A stretch of DNA of 64,000 bases from Klebsiella grimontii (GCF_900200035.1 NZ_FZTC01000019.1:124001-188000); one strand, 5' to 3'; positions 9,255 to 20,778 are shown, counted from the first letter of the stretch. Notes: generated by a model not told the origin, from the letters alone. Program-made: numbers and translations.

Positions 9255-9419
9255 TTACCCGCCCTGTAGCGCCATGCCCGTCACCGCGTTTACCACGGTC
9301 GCGGCCAGCAAAACGCCGCCCACGATAGCGCAGGCACGACTTTTCCTGGTTGCCCCCAGCGTCAGCATAACGATCGCTGCGGCGAAGAAGGGGATAGCCA
9401 TGATGGTGAAGGTATTCAT
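9255..9419 (-). CDS. 54-residue membrane protein, second gene of an SOS operon
   Basis: Begins MNTFTIMAIPFFAAAIVMLT and ends VTGMALQGG. It has two predicted membrane-spanning helices (about residues 5-22 and 29-48) joined by a short basic loop, GATRKSR. GAGGAAAT precedes the ATG at ideal spacing. It starts 21 bases after the DinI-like gene on the same strand, with no promoter or terminator between, so it should share the LexA-controlled promoter at 9716-9743. The family is not recognised. Size and regulation recall SOS-induced membrane peptides such as TisB, but the two-helix layout differs and toxicity is not shown. Confidence 0.72.
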   Translation of the reverse strand: MNTFTIMAIPFFAAAIVMLTLGATRKSRACAIVGGVLLAATVVNAVTGMALQGG

Positions 9420-9440
9420 TATTTCCTCGAATGTCGCCCG

Positions 9441-9683
9441 TTAATCTTCCTGCATCCACATGTCAGCTTCTTCGAACATTTCCTGCACGGCGCGGCTGAT
9501 CTGCTCTTTCTCGTGCTTGCTGGCGTCGGTATTGATGGAGGCCAGCGTCATCATCGGTTTAACGCGAACGTCGGCATCGGGAAAAATGCGATGCACTCGC
9601 TTCGTCAATTCCGTCAGAATGATCTCTTTAGCGCCAGCTAATCCTTCGAAATTTCTCTTGTCATAAATCAGCTCTACGAACAT
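9441..9683 (-). CDS. DinI-like SOS protein
   Basis: An 80-residue member of the DinI family. The pattern of E. coli DinI (81 residues) is kept: LTKRVHRIFPDADVRVKPM in the position of the LSRRIQYAFPD strand-helix, and KEQISRAVQEMFEEADMW as the acidic C-terminal helix that in DinI docks on the RecA filament. It is not close enough to be called dinI itself. A LexA box fills the promoter spacer 33 bases upstream, so DNA-damage induction is strongly supported. The 54-residue membrane protein gene follows. Modulation of RecA is inferred from the family. Confidence 0.88.
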   Translation of the reverse strand: MFVELIYDKRNFEGLAGAKEIILTELTKRVHRIFPDADVRVKPMMTLASINTDASKHEKEQISRAVQEMFEEADMWMQED

Positions 9684-9715
9684 TTTTTATCCCATTAATG
9701 GTAATAGCAGACCGT

Positions 9716-9743
9716 ATTGTACTGTGATTATATACAGCGTCAA
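9716..9743 (-). promoter_or_regulatory. LexA box inside the promoter of the DinI-like operon
   Basis: Read on the minus strand: TTGACG (-35, 9743-9738), then the 16-base LexA box CTGTATATAATCACAG (9737-9722), then TACAAT (-10, 9721-9716). The box has both invariant CTG/CAG ends and an AT-rich core close to the consensus. It occupies exactly the 16-base spacer, so LexA binding would exclude RNA polymerase. The ATG is 33 bases downstream of the -10. Confidence 0.9.
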
Positions 9744-9908
9744 GGTTGAGGTATAGGTTCCTCGTATTGCCGCGCCGCAGGTAACCCGCTGCTTTTGCTT
9801 TATCTGCGCGAAACCGACAATTGTTTTTTTATAAGTACGTAAAAGTTAATGAATTTTTAATAAAAGGTGTTTATGTTGGCGATATCACCGTTTTATTAAG
9901 GGTTTCTC

Positions 9909-10436
9909 ATGCGCGATAAATACTCTGGTCTGCAAATAGGCATCCACTGGCTGGTCTTTTTTTTAGTGATTGGCGCTTACGCGGCGATGGAGCTGCGGGG
10001 CTTTTTCCCCCGCAGCGCGCGGCCCATGATTAATATGATCCACGTCTCCTGCGGGATTTCAATTTTTGTTCTGATGGCGGTGCGTCTGTTGGTGCGCCTC
10101 AAATCCCCGACGCCGCCGATTGTGCCTAAACCGTCGCCGATGATGACCGGCTTCGCGCATCTTGGGCATCTGGTTATCTATCTGCTGTTTATCGCGCTGC
10201 CGGCCATCGGCATGGTCATGATGTACTACCGCGGCAACCCCTGGTTCGCTTTTGGCCTGACCATGCCGCACGCGGCGGAAAGCGACTTTGAGCTGGTGGA
10301 TACCCTGAAAGCGTGGCATGAGCTGCTGGCCAATACCGGCTACTTTATTATCGGCCTGCACGCGCTGGCGGCGCTGATGCACCACTATTTGTGGAAAGAT
10401 AACACGCTGCTGCGGATGATGCCGCGCAGGCGTTAA
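9909..10436 (+). CDS. cybB: Cytochrome b561, CybB
   Basis: A 175-residue inner-membrane dihaem cytochrome b with four membrane helices; E. coli CybB has 176 residues. It oxidises ubiquinol and passes electrons to acceptors such as superoxide. Histidines in the helices (IGIHWLV near residue 13, MIHVSCG near 45, WHELL and GLHALAALMHHY near the C terminus) are haem-ligand candidates. A strong terminator follows directly, so it is monocistronic. Its position matches E. coli cybB. Confidence 0.93.
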   Translation: MRDKYSGLQIGIHWLVFFLVIGAYAAMELRGFFPRSARPMINMIHVSCGISIFVLMAVRLLVRLKSPTPPIVPKPSPMMTGFAHLGHLVIYLLFIALPAIGMVMMYYRGNPWFAFGLTMPHAAESDFELVDTLKAWHELLANTGYFIIGLHALAALMHHYLWKDNTLLRMMPRRR

Positions 10437-10446
10437 ACCTCGATAA

Positions 10447-10468
10447 ACCCGCTTCGGCGGGTTTTTTT
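10447..10468 (+). terminator. cybB terminator
   Basis: ACCCGC-TTCG-GCGGGT stem-tetraloop followed by seven T residues, ten bases after the stop codon. Confidence 0.93.
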
Positions 10469-10567
10469 GTCTCTTTCTTCGGGAGCCTCAACTTCAGCTA
10501 AGCGCAAATTCTCGCCGCTATGCTACGGTTAAAGCGGCGAACGCATTTGCCTCACGGCAATAATAAA

Positions 10568-10592
10568 TATAGTATACCCCCCTATATGATAT
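10568..10592 (+). promoter_or_regulatory. FrmR operator upstream of frmRA
   Basis: An AT-rich near-palindrome, ATATAGTATA and TATATGATAT, flanks a run of six C. This is the operator shape of the FrmR/RcnR/CsoR family. It lies 14 bases before the frmR start, so the regulator should repress its own operon until formaldehyde modifies it. Confidence 0.8.
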
Positions 10593-10605
10593 GGAGGGCG
10601 TCACC

Positions 10606-12022
<1,417 letters not shown>

Positions 12023-12036
12023 TTTTCAGGTAATAA

Positions 12037-12060
12037 ATAACCCGGGCGTGCCCGGGTTAT
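12037..12060. terminator. frmA terminator, 11-bp stem
   Basis: Perfect 11-base arms ATAACCCGGGC and GCCCGGGTTAT around a two-base loop, between the convergent frmA and the 92-residue secreted-protein gene. The U-tract is short on both sides (CGTTT on plus), so efficiency is uncertain. Confidence 0.72.
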
Positions 12061-12073
12061 CGTTTAAGCGGGA

Positions 12074-12352
12074 TTATTCCCGCCGCAGGTTTTCATAACC
12101 ATTCTGCCAGCGCCGCTGTTCCCGCCGCTCTCGTTCGCGCTGAATATCCGACTTCTCATCATCCCAGACCGCGCAGTGCGGGCCGCTGAACACCTCGCAG
12201 GGCTGCGGGTGAGCGGTGAGCGGAGACGCCGCTTTCTCCTCCCAAATCGCCGGATCGCGCAGGTCCACTTCCGGGGCTTGTAAAGCCTGAGCTGAGGCGG
12301 CCGCTATCGACATGATGGCGCCTGCGAGCAGGCGGCAGGTTGAACGCTTCAT
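12074..12352 (-). CDS. Small secreted protein, function unknown
   Basis: A 92-residue protein with a Sec signal peptide (KRSTCRLLAGAIMSIAAASAQA, cleavage likely after AQA at about residue 23). The mature part has two cysteines eight residues apart (CEVFSGPHC), which could form a periplasmic disulphide, and a C-terminal highly charged helix (REREREQRR-like). AAGG precedes the ATG by seven bases. I do not recognise the family. It is a single gene between frmA and the PQQ dehydrogenase. Confidence 0.72.
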   Translation of the reverse strand: MKRSTCRLLAGAIMSIAAASAQALQAPEVDLRDPAIWEEKAASPLTAHPQPCEVFSGPHCAVWDDEKSDIQRERERREQRRWQNGYENLRRE

Positions 12353-12495
12353 CCATTATCCTTGTTCAGTATTTATTATTGATAACCATTCGCAATAATA
12401 ACATGACGGAATAAGAATGGCTTGCTGGGGGGAGATGCGAAGACGATTTTTATATCGCGCTATCGGGCAATGCCCTGGCTACGTACTTTGCCAGC

Positions 12496-12520
12496 AAAAA
12501 AGGGCCCCGATTGGGGCCCT
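12496..12520 (-). terminator. Terminator of the PQQ dehydrogenase gene
   Basis: On the minus strand AGGGCCCC-AATC-GGGGCCCT is followed by TTTTTT, a few bases after the stop codon. Confidence 0.92.
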
Positions 12521-12525
12521 GAGGG

Positions 12526-14898
12526 TTACTTCTGCTCCGGGAGCGCGTAGGCGATGATGTAATCGCCGCGATCCGGCGACTGGCGAGCGCCGCCCGCGTT
12601 GATGATGATGTACTGTTTACCGGTTTTCGGCGATACGTAGGTCATCGGCCCGGACTGGCTGCCGACCGGCAGACGCGATTTCCAGATCTCTTTCCCGTTG
12701 GCGGTATCAAACGCGCGCAGGTAGAAGTCCTGGGTGCCCGCAAAGAACAGCAGACCGGACTGGGTTGATAACGACGCGCCCAGCGTCGGCATGCCGATAG
12801 GGATTGGCATATGCATGCGGATCCCCAGCGGGCCGGTGTCCTCAACGGTGCCTACCGGAACCTGCCACACCAGTTTGCCGGTTTTCAAATCAACCGCTGA
12901 CAGAGTGCCGAACGGTGGTTTCTGGCATGGAATGCCCAGCGGCGACAGGAAACGCTCGCGCATGGCGCCGAACGGCGTGCCTTCCATCGGCACGATCCCC
13001 ATTTCGATACCGCTGGCGTCCTTCGCCACTTTGGCGCGCGGCACCATATAGTTGGCGAGGCCAAGGCGCATATCGTTGACGAATATCAGGCTGTTATTCG
13101 GGTCAACCGACACGCTGCCCCAGTTCATCCCGCCCAGCGAGCCGGGATACTGCAGCGAACGATCCTCGCCCGGCGGGGTGAAGACGCCCTGGTGGCGCAT
13201 CTCTTTAAACTGGATGCGGCACAGCAGCAGGTCGACAGGCGTCGCGCCCCACATATCCGACTCGGTCAGCGTCTCGTTGCCAATCATCGGCATACCGACG
13301 GAGTAAGGCTGGGTAGGCGAGTAACGCTCGCCTTTAACGTTGCCGGCCGGTACCGGACGTTCTTCGACTTTAGCGACCGGTTCACCGGTGGCGCGGTTAA
13401 GCATAAAGATCATGCCCTGCTTACTGGTTTGCACCAGCACCGGCGTGGTGCCGCCTTTACCGTCAGGCAGATCGTACAGCAGCGGCTGGGAAGGCAGGTC
13501 GAAGTCCCACAGATCGTGATGGGTGGTCTGATAATGCCAGCGGACCTGGCCGGTCGTGGCGTCAACGGCCACGATGGATGAACTGTATTTATCGTCAAGC
13601 GCGGTACGTTCGCCGCCAAAGAAGTCCGGCGTCGCGTTACCGGTCGGCAGATAAATCAGATTCAGCTTCGCGTCGTAGGACATGGCCGACCAGACGTTCG
13701 GCGTGCCGCGCGTATAGGTCTGGCCTGCCGGCGGTTCGCCGGTCAGCGCCGGGTTGCCCGGATCCCATGCCCACGCCAGTTTCCCGGTGTGGACGTCATA
13801 GGCGCGAACAACGCCCGGAGGCTCGCCGGTGGAGAAGTTATCCGCCACGCGACCGCCAACGACCACGACATTACCCGCCACCAGCGGCGTGGAGGTTTGC
13901 TGGTAGTAACCCGCTTTGATCTCGCCCATGCCAATGCTCAGATCAACGATACCGTGGTCGCCAAAGGCGTCGCACAGTTTGCCGTTGTCGGCATCAATAG
14001 CGATCAGACGGGCGTCGGTGGTAGGCAGGAACAGGCGACGGGAGCAGGCGGCCGGCTGCGCGTCGGCGGCCGGGGAAACCTGAGCCTGGCTATCTTCGTA
14101 ATAGCCTAAACCACGGCAGCGCTGCCAGTTGGGGGCGGTGGCTTTTGAATCGTAGCGCCACTTCTCTTTGCCGCTATCGACATCCAGCGCCAGCACTTTG
14201 CTGTAGGGCGTACAGACGTAAAGCGTATCGCCAATCTGCAGCGGGGTGTTCTGATCTTCCGCGCCGGAGCCATTGCTCTGCGGAATATCGCCGGTATGGG
14301 CGATCCAGGCGACCTGCAGCTGGTCGACGTTCTGTTTGTTAATCTGGTCGAGGGCGGCGAAACGGTCGCCGTGGGTGGTGTTGCCCCAGTGCGCCCAGTT
14401 TTTCTGCTGCTCGTCCGCAGCGACCGGTTTGACCGGCACCGCTTCGCTGGCGCTGACCAGCGGCTGGGATTTGAACATCCAGGCGAAACTGACCAGCAGC
14501 GCCACGGCGATCACCGCAGCCAGGCCAAACGCCGGCCCTTTTTTCGCCGGCTGGCGGGAAAGGAACGGCCAGACCAGCGCGCAAAGGAAGGCCAGGACCC
14601 CGAGCGCGAACAGGCGGGAGAATAGCGGCCAGTAGGTCCAGCCCGCGTCGCTAATCGCCCAGACGATCGATGCGACAAACGCAACGGCGTACAGCATGAT
14701 GCCGCCGCGGCGGCTGCGGAAGATGAGCACCGCGGCGATAACCATCACCAGGCCCATCAGCGCAAAATAGAACGTCCCGCCGACGGAGGCGAGCTTCGCA
14801 CCAAGAATACCGATAGCCAGACCGATGATCAGCATCAGCCCGGCGAGAAGCCACTGCAGGATCCGGGGGAACCCTCGCGGCGCGTTGTCAGTTGCCAT
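12526..14898 (-). CDS. Membrane-bound PQQ-dependent dehydrogenase (glucose/quinate/shikimate family)
   Basis: A 790-residue quinoprotein. Residues 1-150 carry five membrane helices; the rest is a periplasmic eight-bladed propeller with tryptophan-docking repeats (LDVDSGKEKWRY, VDATTGQVRWHY, FDTANGKEIWKS). YQTTHHDLWDFDLPSQP is the conserved PQQ-site region. The enzyme passes electrons to ubiquinone. It shares the architecture of E. coli Gcd (796 residues) but diverges clearly in the propeller. It lies beside pcaQ and pcaGH, which suggests quinate or shikimate rather than glucose as substrate, since quinate is converted to protocatechuate. That substrate choice is inference. AAGGAG precedes the ATG. 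Confidence 0.85.
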   Translation of the reverse strand: MATDNAPRGFPRILQWLLAGLMLIIGLAIGILGAKLASVGGTFYFALMGLVMVIAAVLIFRSRRGGIMLYAVAFVASIVWAISDAGWTYWPLFSRLFALGVLAFLCALVWPFLSRQPAKKGPAFGLAAVIAVALLVSFAWMFKSQPLVSASEAVPVKPVAADEQQKNWAHWGNTTHGDRFAALDQINKQNVDQLQVAWIAHTGDIPQSNGSGAEDQNTPLQIGDTLYVCTPYSKVLALDVDSGKEKWRYDSKATAPNWQRCRGLGYYEDSQAQVSPAADAQPAACSRRLFLPTTDARLIAIDADNGKLCDAFGDHGIVDLSIGMGEIKAGYYQQTSTPLVAGNVVVVGGRVADNFSTGEPPGVVRAYDVHTGKLAWAWDPGNPALTGEPPAGQTYTRGTPNVWSAMSYDAKLNLIYLPTGNATPDFFGGERTALDDKYSSSIVAVDATTGQVRWHYQTTHHDLWDFDLPSQPLLYDLPDGKGGTTPVLVQTSKQGMIFMLNRATGEPVAKVEERPVPAGNVKGERYSPTQPYSVGMPMIGNETLTESDMWGATPVDLLLCRIQFKEMRHQGVFTPPGEDRSLQYPGSLGGMNWGSVSVDPNNSLIFVNDMRLGLANYMVPRAKVAKDASGIEMGIVPMEGTPFGAMRERFLSPLGIPCQKPPFGTLSAVDLKTGKLVWQVPVGTVEDTGPLGIRMHMPIPIGMPTLGASLSTQSGLLFFAGTQDFYLRAFDTANGKEIWKSRLPVGSQSGPMTYVSPKTGKQYIIINAGGARQSPDRGDYIIAYALPEQK

Positions 14899-15024
14899 TT
14901 TTTCTCCTTAACCACCCCTGAACAGGCGTGAACCAGATGAATCAATTTTTCAAGTGAACTCTTTTGAATGAAGTGATAGTGGCCTTCATAAAAGCGGTAT
15001 TTTTACTATTATTGATTTCATGTG

Positions 15025-15035
15025 AACCATTTGGT
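15025..15035. promoter_or_regulatory. Possible PcaQ-type half-dyad upstream of the PQQ dehydrogenase
   Basis: AACC-ATTT-GGT resembles the core of the ATAACC-N4-GGTTAA PcaQ site recalled from rhizobial work. It lies about 130 bases before the dehydrogenase start. Outer bases do not match, so the call is weak. Confidence 0.3.
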
Positions 15036-15157
15036 GAAATCGCGGATATGATAGATCTGTTAAAGAAATTTACGCAATTGTTAATGAATGATTTCGCACT
15101 AATTGATTATTGTGATGAATAATACCGGGCAGCAGCAGGGAAAACGGGCGGATTATC

Positions 15158-15184
15158 TCTCCCCGACGGGCGAAGCCGGGGAGA
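15158..15184 (-). terminator. Hairpin after pcaQ
   Basis: TCTCCCCG and CGGGGAGA arms with an 11-base loop directly after the pcaQ stop; there is no clear U-tract. Confidence 0.4.
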
Positions 15185-15190
15185 TCGTGT

Positions 15191-16114
15191 TCAGACGGGC
15201 ATGGATTTACGAATGGCGCTGAGCAGGGTTTGCGTACCCGCAGTGAGCGTGGCGTCCACCCGCGTGAGGATCCCTATTGGTTCACCCGCGCCCTGGGTGG
15301 GCACCGGTAGCGCGGCCAGCATCCCACGACGCAGGTCGTCTTTAACCGCGCCGGAGGGGACAAACCATACGTAGTCATAGTCGACGGTGAGCTGGCGCGA
15401 CAGGGAAGCCGACAGCGTCTCGATGCAGCCAGTGGGAATTTTGCAGCCCTGGCTTTGCAGCAGGGTTTCGGCGTTCTGTCGCGGCAGCGTGCCTTTAGGC
15501 GAAACCACTACCGGCCACTCCATGACCCGACTCAGCGTGACGGTTTCCTGCAGCAGCGGGTGACCCGGACGAACCACCAGCTTCAGGGATTCGAGAAACA
15601 GCAGTTCATAGTTCAACCCGCTCATCAACTCCGGATCGGACATCCGCCCGATGCCGATATCGATTTCTCCCGATTTTAGCCCCGCCAGCAGCATGGTGTT
15701 ATTCATGGTGGCGACCTGAAGGGTGATATCTTTTTGCTGCTGATGGAATTGGCCGATCACCGAGGGCAGGATCCCCAGCGCGGCGGTGGGGAGCGCTCCG
15801 ATGCGTACGATATCGCTGTTGAGGCCTTCTTTACGATTGAGCGCCTGACCCGCGGTATTGAGCGCGTCGAGCACTTTAACCGCATGGGTGAGAAACTGTT
15901 CGCCGACCAGCGTCAGCTGCGCGCCCAGCCGCCCACGCTCAAACAGCCGCGTGCCGGTGAGCTGCTCCAGTTCGTTCAGCGTTTTGGATAAGGCCGGTTG
16001 GCTCAGATTGAGGGTTTCAGCCGCGCGCCCAAGAGTTCCCTGTTGAGCGACGGCCACGAAGGTATGTAGATGGCGCAAGCGAATGCGCTGACTGAAAAGA
16101 CCATTTTTTTGCAT
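15191..16114 (-). CDS. pcaQ: LysR-type activator PcaQ
   Basis: A 307-residue LysR regulator. The N-terminal HTH has LRHLHTFVAVAQQGTLGRAA and SQPALSKTLNELE, and the rest is the effector-binding domain. The LRHL...SQPALSKTL signature and the position just downstream of pcaHG in the same direction identify PcaQ, which activates protocatechuate genes in response to a beta-ketoadipate pathway intermediate. A TTG start at 16120 is possible, but ATG 16114 is preferred; neither has a strong ribosome site. A PcaQ-type dyad lies upstream of pcaH at 17748. Confidence 0.87.
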   Translation of the reverse strand: MQKNGLFSQRIRLRHLHTFVAVAQQGTLGRAAETLNLSQPALSKTLNELEQLTGTRLFERGRLGAQLTLVGEQFLTHAVKVLDALNTAGQALNRKEGLNSDIVRIGALPTAALGILPSVIGQFHQQQKDITLQVATMNNTMLLAGLKSGEIDIGIGRMSDPELMSGLNYELLFLESLKLVVRPGHPLLQETVTLSRVMEWPVVVSPKGTLPRQNAETLLQSQGCKIPTGCIETLSASLSRQLTVDYDYVWFVPSGAVKDDLRRGMLAALPVPTQGAGEPIGILTRVDATLTAGTQTLLSAIRKSMPV

Positions 16115-16286
16115 AATCAATGTTAAAAACAGAGGTGTACCGGTGACAAGTAAGGGTGTTTAAAATTGTTAACTTCATAGCAAAATATTATTAACATTTT
16201 ATATTATTATTTTACAAGTTGATTTTATTGGCATTGCCGTAAAGTACCGCCCCCGGCCAACAGGGGCGGAAAAAGGAAGTGAAAAC

Positions 16287-17734
<1,448 letters not shown>

Positions 17735-17747
17735 TTAAAGGGTGTTT

Positions 17748-17764
17748 AACATAACCGGTGGTTA
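17748..17764. promoter_or_regulatory. PcaQ-type operator between pcaH and hglS
   Basis: CATAACC-GGT-GGTTATG is a perfect 7-base dyad. It nearly equals the PcaQ consensus as I recall it, ATAACC-N4-GGTTAA, with a spacer of three instead of four. It lies 104 bases before the pcaH start and 120 before hglS, so it could serve either promoter; pcaH is the likelier target. Confidence 0.62.
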
Positions 17765-17883
17765 TGAAGTGAGCGGATGAAAAGAAACCGGCCAGCTACC
17801 GGCATCACAGTTTGTAAATTCTTCCCGCCGTCTTCAGAGAGCTTTCCTACACTCCAGGGAGAATTCACTGGAGGTAAGACATC

Positions 17884-19227
17884 ATGGCGAACACCATCAC
17901 GGCTGATGAGATTCGGGAAAGCTTTTCGCAGGCGATGTCGGCGATGTACCAGCAGGAAGTTCCGCAGTACGGGACGCTACTGGAGCTGGTGGCCGACGTT
18001 AACCTGGCCATACTGGAGAATAACCCGACGCTGCACGAACAACTGGCCAACGCCGATGAGCTGGCGCGGCTAAACGTTGAACGCCACGGCGCGATCCGCG
18101 TCGGTACGGCGGAGGAACTGGCGACCCTGCGTCGCATGTTTGCCATTATGGGCATGTATCCCGTTAGCTATTACGATCTGTCGCAGGCTGGCGTGCCGGT
18201 TCACTCCACCGCGTTTCGCCCCATCGATGACGCGGCGCTGGCGCGCAATCCGTTTCGCGTTTTTACCTCGCTCCTGCGCCTTGAGCTGATCGCCAATGAG
18301 GCGTTGCGCAAGCGGGCGGCGGAAATTCTTGCCCGGCGCGATATCTTCACGTCGCGCTGTCGCGAACTGATCGCGCTTCATGAACAGAAGGGGGAGTTCA
18401 CCGCCGCGGAGGCGCGTGAATTTGTGCAGCAGGCGCTGGAAACCTTTCGCTGGCATCGACATGCCACCGTCGATGAGGAAACCTACCACGCGCTGCATGA
18501 AGAGCACCGGCTGATTGCCGATGTGGTTTGTTTCCCCGGTTGCCACATTAATCATCTGACGCCGCGCACGCTGGATATCGACCGGGTTCAGGCGCTGATG
18601 CCCGAATGCGGTATCGCGCCGAAAGCGTTAATAGAAGGCCCGCCGCGCCGCGATGTGCCGATTTTGCTGCGCCAGACCAGCTTTAAGGCCCTTGAAGAGC
18701 CGGTGATGTTTGCCGGGGAGCATCGAGGCACCCATACGGCGCGCTTTGGCGAAATAGAGCAGCGCGGCATCGCCTTGACGCCCAAAGGCCGCGCTCTGTA
18801 CGACCGACTGCTTAGCGAGGCGGGGGTGGGCAAAGATAATCTTAACCATCAGCGTCATTTGCAGGAGGTGTTTAGCCCGTTCCCGGACAGCGAATTCCTG
18901 CTGCGTCAGCAGGGGCTGGCGTACTTTCGCTACCGCCTGACGCCCGCCGGCGAGGCGCACCGCCAGGCCTTTCGTCCGGGCGACGATCCGCAGCCGTTGA
19001 TTGAGCGCGGCTGGGTTATCGCACAACCGATTATTTATGAAGACTTTTTACCGGTCAGCGCCGCCGGGATTTTTCAGTCTAACCTGGGTAACGAGATACA
19101 GGCCCGCAGCCACGGCAACGCCAGCCGCGAGGCCTTTGAGGAGGCGCTGGGCTGTGCGGTTTACGATGAGTTTGCCCTTTATCAGCAGGCGGAAGAGCGC
19201 AGTAAACGACGTTGCGGTCTGCTGTAA
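17884..19227 (+). CDS. hglS: 2-oxoadipate dioxygenase/decarboxylase HglS (YdcJ)
   Basis: A 447-residue Fe(II) enzyme, the same length as E. coli YdcJ. Its Pseudomonas homologue converts 2-oxoadipate to D-2-hydroxyglutarate in lysine breakdown. His68 and Arg72 (ERHGAIRVG) and His224 (CHINHLTPR) align with the metal and substrate residues of that enzyme; a glutamate in the following GEHRG/GEIEQRG region is the probable third ligand. CACTGGAGGTAAGACATC precedes the start. It is divergent from pcaH and may form a unit with the carboxylesterase 42 bases downstream. Confidence 0.93.
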   Translation: MANTITADEIRESFSQAMSAMYQQEVPQYGTLLELVADVNLAILENNPTLHEQLANADELARLNVERHGAIRVGTAEELATLRRMFAIMGMYPVSYYDLSQAGVPVHSTAFRPIDDAALARNPFRVFTSLLRLELIANEALRKRAAEILARRDIFTSRCRELIALHEQKGEFTAAEAREFVQQALETFRWHRHATVDEETYHALHEEHRLIADVVCFPGCHINHLTPRTLDIDRVQALMPECGIAPKALIEGPPRRDVPILLRQTSFKALEEPVMFAGEHRGTHTARFGEIEQRGIALTPKGRALYDRLLSEAGVGKDNLNHQRHLQEVFSPFPDSEFLLRQQGLAYFRYRLTPAGEAHRQAFRPGDDPQPLIERGWVIAQPIIYEDFLPVSAAGIFQSNLGNEIQARSHGNASREAFEEALGCAVYDEFALYQQAEERSKRRCGLL

Positions 19228-19269
19228 AATCAGTACTCTGCTGGCATGAGTCGTTAAAGGAAGCAGGCC

Positions 19270-20778
19270 ATGCAGAATCCGTCTACCCCGCTGGTGAAAA
19301 CCCGGCAGGGCACTCTATCCGGCACCTCGGAAGAGAACATTCATATCTGGCGCGGTATTCCCTATGCCGCGCCGCCCGTCGGCGATCTCCGCTGGCGCAC
19401 ACCGCAGCCTGCCGCCCGCTGGCAGGGCGTACGCCGGGCGGAGACTTTCTCGGCCTCCAGCTGGCAGGATATTGAATACTGTCGTGAGCTCGGCGGCGGC
19501 GATCCTGGCAGCTTCTCCGAGGATTGCCTTTACCTTAACGTCTGGTCGCCCGCTTCGCGCGCGCAGCCGCTGCCGGTGATGGTCTGGCTGCACGGCGGCG
19601 GCTATACCATCGGCGCGGGAAGTTTACCGCCCTATGACGGCAAAGCCTTAGCCTCCCGTGACGTCGTCGTGGTGACCGTCAACTACCGGCTGGGGCACCT
19701 GGGCTTTTTTGCCCATCCGGCGCTGGAGGAAGAGGAGGGCGAGCGCATCTATAATTTCGCGCTGCTTGACCAAATTGCCGCCCTGCAATGGGTTCAGGAG
19801 AACATTCACGCTTTCGGCGGCGATGCGGCCAACGTCACCCTGTTCGGCGAGTCCGCCGGGGCGCGTAGCGTGCTGTCGCTCATGGTTTCGCCGAAATCCC
19901 GGGGACTGTTCCATAAAGCGATTATCCAGAGCGGCTATACCTTGCCGGATCTGCCGCGGGAAAAGGCGCTGGCCAAAGGGCAGCTTATCGCTGAGCACTT
20001 CGCTTTACCGCAGGCCAGCGCCGAACAGCTGCGGGCGATTCCGGCAGAGGCGTTCTGGTCGCTAACCGCGCCGCTGACCATCGGCCCGGCGCCGATTGTT
20101 GGCGATACCGTGCTGCCCCAGCCGATGCTGGAAACTTTTTTTAGCGGGCGTCAGCATCCGCTGCCGGTGATGATAGGTTCAAACAGCGATGAGGCCAGCG
20201 TTATGGCGGTGTTTGGCGTCGATATCGCCGGACAGATCCAGAAGCTTCGCCGCGAACGCCGCTTGGGTCTCGGACTGATTAAACTGCTGTATCCCGGCGT
20301 CAAAGGCGATGAAGCGCTGGGGCGCGAAGTCTGCCGCGATATGGCGTTCACCACTCTGGGCTACGTGGTGATGCAGGCGCAGCAGCGGGTAGGACAACCG
20401 TGCTGGCGCTACTGGTTTGACTACGTTGCCGAGGCGGAACATCAGACCTATCCGCACGGCGCATGGCACGGGAATGAAGTGGCATACGTTTTTGACAACC
20501 TCGATCTTGCCGAGCCGGTACGCCAGTATGCTAACGATCGCGACCGGACCTTTGCCGGCCAGGTCGCCGACTATTGGGCTAACTTCGCCCGCATGGCCGG
20601 TAACGGCTGCCACGATCTCCAGGGGCCGGTGCGCTGGCCCGCCAGCGTGCGCGGTCGGGATCGTTTGTTGCGTATTGGCCTGCATAAACGCGCTGGTTTT
20701 AAGGTGGAAAACCGCTTTATGCGCGCGCGGCTGGCGCTGTTTCGTCGGGTGATGAAGCATCATGTGACCCTGGATTAA
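19270..20778 (+). CDS. Type B carboxylesterase (PnbA-like)
   Basis: A 502-residue alpha/beta hydrolase of the carboxylesterase/cholinesterase family. The oxyanion hole is HGGG (108-111), the nucleophile is Ser195 in GESAGA, and SEDCLYLNVW near residue 83 is the second family signature. There is no signal peptide, so it is probably cytoplasmic, like Bacillus p-nitrobenzyl esterase. AAAGGAAG lies before the start. Only 42 bases separate it from hglS, so co-transcription is likely. The natural ester substrate is unknown; neighbouring aromatic catabolism makes an aromatic ester plausible, but that is speculation. Confidence 0.92.
   Translation: MQNPSTPLVKTRQGTLSGTSEENIHIWRGIPYAAPPVGDLRWRTPQPAARWQGVRRAETFSASSWQDIEYCRELGGGDPGSFSEDCLYLNVWSPASRAQPLPVMVWLHGGGYTIGAGSLPPYDGKALASRDVVVVTVNYRLGHLGFFAHPALEEEEGERIYNFALLDQIAALQWVQENIHAFGGDAANVTLFGESAGARSVLSLMVSPKSRGLFHKAIIQSGYTLPDLPREKALAKGQLIAEHFALPQASAEQLRAIPAEAFWSLTAPLTIGPAPIVGDTVLPQPMLETFFSGRQHPLPVMIGSNSDEASVMAVFGVDIAGQIQKLRRERRLGLGLIKLLYPGVKGDEALGREVCRDMAFTTLGYVVMQAQQRVGQPCWRYWFDYVAEAEHQTYPHGAWHGNEVAYVFDNLDLAEPVRQYANDRDRTFAGQVADYWANFARMAGNGCHDLQGPVRWPASVRGRDRLLRIGLHKRAGFKVENRFMRARLALFRRVMKHHVTLD

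Noticed and set aside
9198..9269. 23-codon frame on the plus strand with an AGGAAGGA upstream
   Set aside because: It overlaps the 3' end of the better-supported 54-residue minus-strand gene, has no hydrophobic or family pattern, and the SD spacing is long.
9120..10600. Search for the small RNA RydC, found near cybB in E. coli
   Set aside because: No sequence resembling RydC or its pseudoknot and terminator was recognised around cybB.
12526..14898. Calling the PQQ dehydrogenase gcd
   Set aside because: It differs widely from E. coli Gcd in the propeller and lies in a protocatechuate cluster, so the symbol was withheld.
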